Origin: Candidatus Heimdallarchaeota archaeon
Lineage (GTDB): Archaea > Asgardarchaeota > Heimdallarchaeia > Heimdallarchaeales > Kariarchaeaceae
DNA: 7,155 bases
Reading direction: 5' to 3'
Assembly: GCA_027016475.1 (NCBI GenBank)
Contig: JALUTL010000446.1
Coordinates: 1-7,155 of the forward strand
Numbering within the stretch: the stretch's first letter is position 1; every line of letters starts with the position of its first letter. Shown here in pieces: positions 4,518-7,155 of the stretch. The notes below the pieces were generated by a model that searched no databases, was not told where the DNA came from, and worked only from the letters and a program-made list of their open reading frames with translations. Both the position numbers and the translations under genes were made by a program.

Positions 4518-6338
4518 ATGGAAGATCGAATCAGGTACTTTTTGGGGATTGGAAGTTCCGGGGGCATTAGCTGGTCGCCTGATGAACACGGATTTGCATT
4601 TGTGTATGATTCTGTTGGCTATCCGCAGGTATTCACTTCTGATATTGAACGCCGATGGCCTTCCAGAAGAACTTTCAGCGACAATCGATGTACAAACCCA
4701 CGATTTTTGACGGATGGATCTATTCTTTATTCATCTGATTTTGGTGGAGATGAAAACTTTCAGCTCTATGCAGTTGATCCTTCAAATAGGATTCATAGGC
4801 TTACGGATCATCCAAAGAGCAAATTTTTGATCAACACAGTTACAAAGCAGCATGTCTATGTTTCAGCAAATGTCAAGGATCCAAGATTATTTGGCATTTA
4901 TCGATGGAAAATTCCTCTTACCGAGCATAGTATGGAAGAGGTTTGGATTCCAGAAGAAGGACTTGTTCGAATGGGATGTGTTGACTTCGAAGAAAAGCGT
5001 GCTGTAATAGTGAGACCATTTTCCAATATGCATACTTCGCTTCATCTACTGAACATGAAAACACATGAAATGGTTGACCTTACTGCTGCATTTTCAGAAA
5101 GCCTTTGGTCTCCTGTAAAGTTTCTCGACGCGGAACATATCCTGGTTGTCACAGATTATGGGAATGAATTCCGTCGTTTTGGCATCCTTGGATTGAATGG
5201 TGTCTTTAAAGCGATTGACCACGATGAGCATCACGATATAACTTCTGTAGAATGGTCTTATGATAATGATCTGGTTTATTTTTCGGAAAACTGGGACGGT
5301 TATGATAGATTGTTCGTCAGAGAAATTACTGTAGAAACGTATGGACAAAAAAAGGAAATAGACCTTCCACAGGCAGGCGTCATTTTGAGTGGAGATGCAA
5401 GAAGTTATACAAAAGCCCTTTCCCTTTCTCCTTCAGGCAAAAAACTTGGCATGACTTTGAGTTCTCCAACGCTTCCTGCTTCAATATTCATGTTCGACTT
5501 GGAGGAAGAAAAATGGACGCGGCTGACCTTTCCAAGTACTGCTGGTTTAAATCCTCAATTCTTTGTAAATCCTACTTTGGAGCGTTTCTTGAGCTTTGAT
5601 GGGCAGGAAATTCCATATTTCAAATTTCTCCCACCATCAAATAAACCATCAAACGGATTTCCTGCAATTCTTATGATACATGGTGGGCCTGAAGCACAGT
5701 TTCGTCCCTCATTTAATCCTATCGTGCAATTTTATGTTTCAGCAGGTTATGCAGTTATTGCTCCAAATATTCGCGGAAGCTCAGGTTATGGCAAAGGCTA
5801 TTTGAATGCGGACAATAAGGAAAAACGATTGGATGCGATACGAGATATAGCTGAATTGGCATTGTATCTAAAAGAAAATGACCAAGATATTGATGGAGAA
5901 CGATTGGTTATTTATGGCGGCAGCTATGGGGGTTTTGCCGTTCTGTCTGCAATGACAGAATATCCTGATCTCTGGAAGGCAGGTGTGGATATTGTCGGCA
6001 TATCCAATTTCGTGACATTTCTTGAAAATACCGCGAAATGGAGACGAAAACTTCGTGAATCAGAATATGGAAGTCTGGAAGAGGATTATGACCTACTTGT
6101 GAACATCTCTCCCATACACAAGGTAGACAAAATCCAAGCGCCTCTATTCATAATTCAGGGGGACAATGACGAAAGGGTTCCATTGAGTGAATCCATCCAG
6201 ATTTATGAAGCGTTGAAGAAGAGAGGCATTGAAGTTCAGTTGATGAGATTTGATGATGAAGGACATGGTGTTGTCAAACTAAAGAATAAGTTGAAGGTTT
6301 ATCCAACTGTTCTCGAATGGCTCAACTCAATCGTTTAG
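4518..6338 (+). CDS. S9 family (prolyl oligopeptidase / acylaminoacyl-peptidase type) serine peptidase
   Basis: A 606-residue protein with the two-domain layout of the S9 family. Residues ~10-350 form a beta-propeller of WD40/TolB-like blades (for example WSPDEHGFAFVYD and LSPSGKKLGMTLSSP), which gates access. Residues ~370-606 form the alpha/beta-hydrolase domain. HGGP at 388-391 provides the oxyanion-hole region. The nucleophile is Ser469 in GGSYGG, the acid is Asp551 in GDNDERVP and the base is His583 in DDEGHG. The triad spacing (82 and 32 residues) is close to that of the Aeropyrum acylaminoacyl peptidase (79 and 32). Such enzymes cleave short peptides or remove N-acylated residues. There is no signal peptide or membrane segment, so it is cytosolic. 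ATG 4518 is chosen from TATA spacing and because the 23 codons before it from TTG 4449 are unlike a propeller start. Its TAG overlaps the stop of the convergent PPOX-family gene. The exact substrate cannot be told. Confidence 0.95.
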   Translation: MEDRIRYFLGIGSSGGISWSPDEHGFAFVYDSVGYPQVFTSDIERRWPSRRTFSDNRCTNPRFLTDGSILYSSDFGGDENFQLYAVDPSNRIHRLTDHPKSKFLINTVTKQHVYVSANVKDPRLFGIYRWKIPLTEHSMEEVWIPEEGLVRMGCVDFEEKRAVIVRPFSNMHTSLHLLNMKTHEMVDLTAAFSESLWSPVKFLDAEHILVVTDYGNEFRRFGILGLNGVFKAIDHDEHHDITSVEWSYDNDLVYFSENWDGYDRLFVREITVETYGQKKEIDLPQAGVILSGDARSYTKALSLSPSGKKLGMTLSSPTLPASIFMFDLEEEKWTRLTFPSTAGLNPQFFVNPTLERFLSFDGQEIPYFKFLPPSNKPSNGFPAILMIHGGPEAQFRPSFNPIVQFYVSAGYAVIAPNIRGSSGYGKGYLNADNKEKRLDAIRDIAELALYLKENDQDIDGERLVIYGGSYGGFAVLSAMTEYPDLWKAGVDIVGISNFVTFLENTAKWRRKLRESEYGSLEEDYDLLVNISPIHKVDKIQAPLFIIQGDNDERVPLSESIQIYEALKKRGIEVQLMRFDDEGHGVVKLKNKLKVYPTVLEWLNSIV

Positions 6339-6739
6339 CTACTGACATGAACCCTCAAAGGTTTGATATGAACAATGACTCTCTGTTGTCCTTCAGGAAG
6401 TGAAAATTTTTCTCTACCCATATATTTTTGAGTCAGCTTGTCTATATGGGCAACGGCTCTTGCTTGATCATCATCTAACTTTGTAACCTTTCCTTGAATT
6501 GTGATGTATCGATAAGGGTTGTTTCTATCTAGGATGCTGAGGGCTATATGGGGATTGGAACAAATATTTCGATATTTTATTCTTCCTTTGGCTGTATTGA
6601 ACAAGATTGTATTGGTTTGTAGCTCATAGTCTATCCATACGGGTGTGACTTGTGGTATTCCTTTGGAGCTGACTGTCGCCACATGGGCAAAATTTGGCTC
6701 CAATAGCAAATCTTGGTAATCTATAGGAATTTTTTCCAT
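6335..6739 (-). CDS. Pyridoxamine 5'-phosphate oxidase-like, probable F420-dependent (PPOX class) protein
   Basis: A 134-residue split-barrel flavin/F420-binding protein. Recognisable blocks are FAHVATVSSKGIPQVTPVWI (17-36), ILFNTAKGRIKYRNICSNP (45-63), then HIALSILDRNNPYRY (64-78) and ITIQGKVTKLDDD (79-91). The T-A-x-G-R-x-K-x-R-N block and the D-x-x-N-P-Y-R-Y block are typical of the PPOX class F420-dependent family rather than true pyridoxamine phosphate oxidases. Members reduce small molecules using F420H2, or bind F420, FMN or heme; the substrate here is unknown. Length is normal for the family. ATG 6739 has a TATA-like box at leaderless distance. The stop (TAA on the minus strand, 6335-6337) interlocks with the TAG of the convergent peptidase gene. 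The HAD-hydrolase gene ends 53 bp upstream on the same strand, so read-through co-transcription is possible in addition to the local promoter. Confidence 0.92.
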   Translation of the reverse strand: MEKIPIDYQDLLLEPNFAHVATVSSKGIPQVTPVWIDYELQTNTILFNTAKGRIKYRNICSNPHIALSILDRNNPYRYITIQGKVTKLDDDQARAVAHIDKLTQKYMGREKFSLPEGQQRVIVHIKPLRVHVSS

Positions 6740-6759
6740 AACTTTCCATGAGCATTGTT

Positions 6760-6768
6760 GATTAAAAC
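6760..6768 (-). promoter_or_regulatory. Candidate TATA box for the PPOX-family gene (leaderless)
   Basis: On the minus strand the sequence reads GTTTTAATC, centred about 25 bp before the A of ATG 6739. This places the predicted start of transcription at the start codon. The box lies in the 53-bp gap behind the HAD gene, which also contains short T-runs on the minus strand (TTTT) that might end HAD transcription. Confidence 0.4.
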
Positions 6769-6792
6769 AATTTTAGAACAGGAAATTCAATT

Positions 6793-7155
6793 TCATTGCA
6801 ATGCATCTGCAAGCTCTTTCAATGATCCAACAAAGTCAGGTTCTACTGCACCTTGGGCATCTTTGTTCGTAATATTGGTATCTGTGACCCAGGTGGCAAT
6901 TCCCAAGCGAGATGCGGCAGTATCAAATACCAAGTCATTTCCAACCATCAACGTCCGTTTGGGGGAGGATTTGGTGATCTCAAGGAGTTGAAGAAAGTAT
7001 TGGGGGTAGGGTTTGCAGTAATAGGAGTTTTCAGCATGGGAAATATGGAGGAAATCATTTGGATTCAGCTCTGCCCACAACACGCGTTTCTCCGTGGCCA
7101 GCCTATAAAACAGAGGTTGGGTTGCCAAGGCAAGTTTGTATCCGCTCTCCTTAGC
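6793..7155 (-). CDS. HAD-superfamily hydrolase, C-terminal part (runs off right edge)
   Basis: The frame is open from the stop at 6793 to the right window edge, giving the last 120 residues; the 5' end is missing. It begins AKESGYKLALATQPLFYR, which contains HAD motif II (Thr12 in LAT). Motif III is Lys48 in YYCKPYPQYF. Motif IV is MVGNDLVFDTAASRLGIATW, with Asp74 and Asp78 as likely magnesium ligands. The nucleophilic DxD motif I and the cap domain should lie beyond the edge. HAD proteins of this sort are mostly Mg-dependent phosphatases for small phosphorylated metabolites; the substrate cannot be inferred. A TTG at 7126-7128 could be mistaken for a start, but the family motif runs straight through it. 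The PPOX-family gene follows on the same strand. Confidence 0.92.
   Translation of the reverse strand, partial: AKESGYKLALATQPLFYRLATEKRVLWAELNPNDFLHISHAENSYYCKPYPQYFLQLLEITKSSPKRTLMVGNDLVFDTAASRLGIATWVTDTNITNKDAQGAVEPDFVGSLKELADALQ

Noticed and set aside
6755..6991. 78-codon plus-strand frame at the HAD/PPOX region
   Set aside because: It is antisense to the HAD hydrolase gene, whose motifs are clear.
7126..7128. TTG as start of a short HAD protein
   Set aside because: The frame stays open to the window edge and the HAD motif II region (GYKLALATQPLF) runs across this codon, so the gene is simply truncated.
1..7155. CRISPR array, tRNA or rRNA genes, insertion sequences, or a classical defence island
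   Set aside because: No regularly spaced repeats, cloverleaf-like sequence, transposase motif or terminal inverted repeats were seen. The Vsr gene alone does not make a restriction-modification locus.

Overview
The window looks like a gene-dense piece of an archaeal chromosome. The evidence is a TrmB-family regulator, a QueC protein (in archaea this feeds archaeosine synthesis), an F420/FMN split-barrel protein, a Urm1/SAMP-like protein ending in Gly-Gly, and TATA-like boxes centred about 25 bp upstream of several start codons, the archaeal leaderless pattern. Base composition is moderate (low to mid 40s % GC by eye). A mesophilic TACK/Thaumarchaeota-like archaeon is a reasonable guess, but no rRNA or other phylogenetic marker is present, so the phylum is not established.

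Left part (1-2062). The minus strand at the left edge carries the first ~45 codons of a biotin-dependent acyl-CoA carboxylase carboxyltransferase subunit (propionyl/acetyl-CoA carboxylase type). Divergent from it is a ~97-residue Urm1/MoaD-like ubiquitin-fold protein ending HGG, which runs directly into a DUF72 (YecE-like TIM-barrel) gene; the two are probably translationally coupled. queC follows, probably from its own promoter.

Middle part (2063-3934). A two-gene unit encodes a four-helix membrane protein with a winged-helix-like segment and a C-terminal zinc ribbon, followed after 13 bp by a TrmB-type HTH regulator whose C-terminal end looks like a PH/GRAM-type fold rather than the usual sugar-binding domain. 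An imperfect palindrome upstream of the unit is a possible operator.

Right part (3903-7155). A Vsr-type mismatch endonuclease gene on the minus strand overlaps the end of the TrmB gene by 32 bp and has no cytosine methyltransferase next to it. Divergent from it is a cytosolic prolyl-oligopeptidase-family (S9) peptidase with a complete Ser-Asp-His triad. Its stop codon overlaps that of a convergent F420/FMN-binding PPOX-family protein. Upstream of that gene on the same strand is the C-terminal part of a HAD-superfamily hydrolase that runs off the right edge.

How the genes may work together: the left cluster has a possible tRNA-modification flavour (a sulfur-carrier/protein-modifier-like Ubl near queC). 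The middle pair looks like a membrane protein plus regulator module. The right-hand genes look like unrelated housekeeping or accessory enzymes. The most unusual items are the Ubl-DUF72 pair, the membrane zinc-ribbon/TrmB-PH-like pair, and the orphan Vsr with altered zinc ligands. No mobile element, CRISPR array, tRNA or rRNA was seen.
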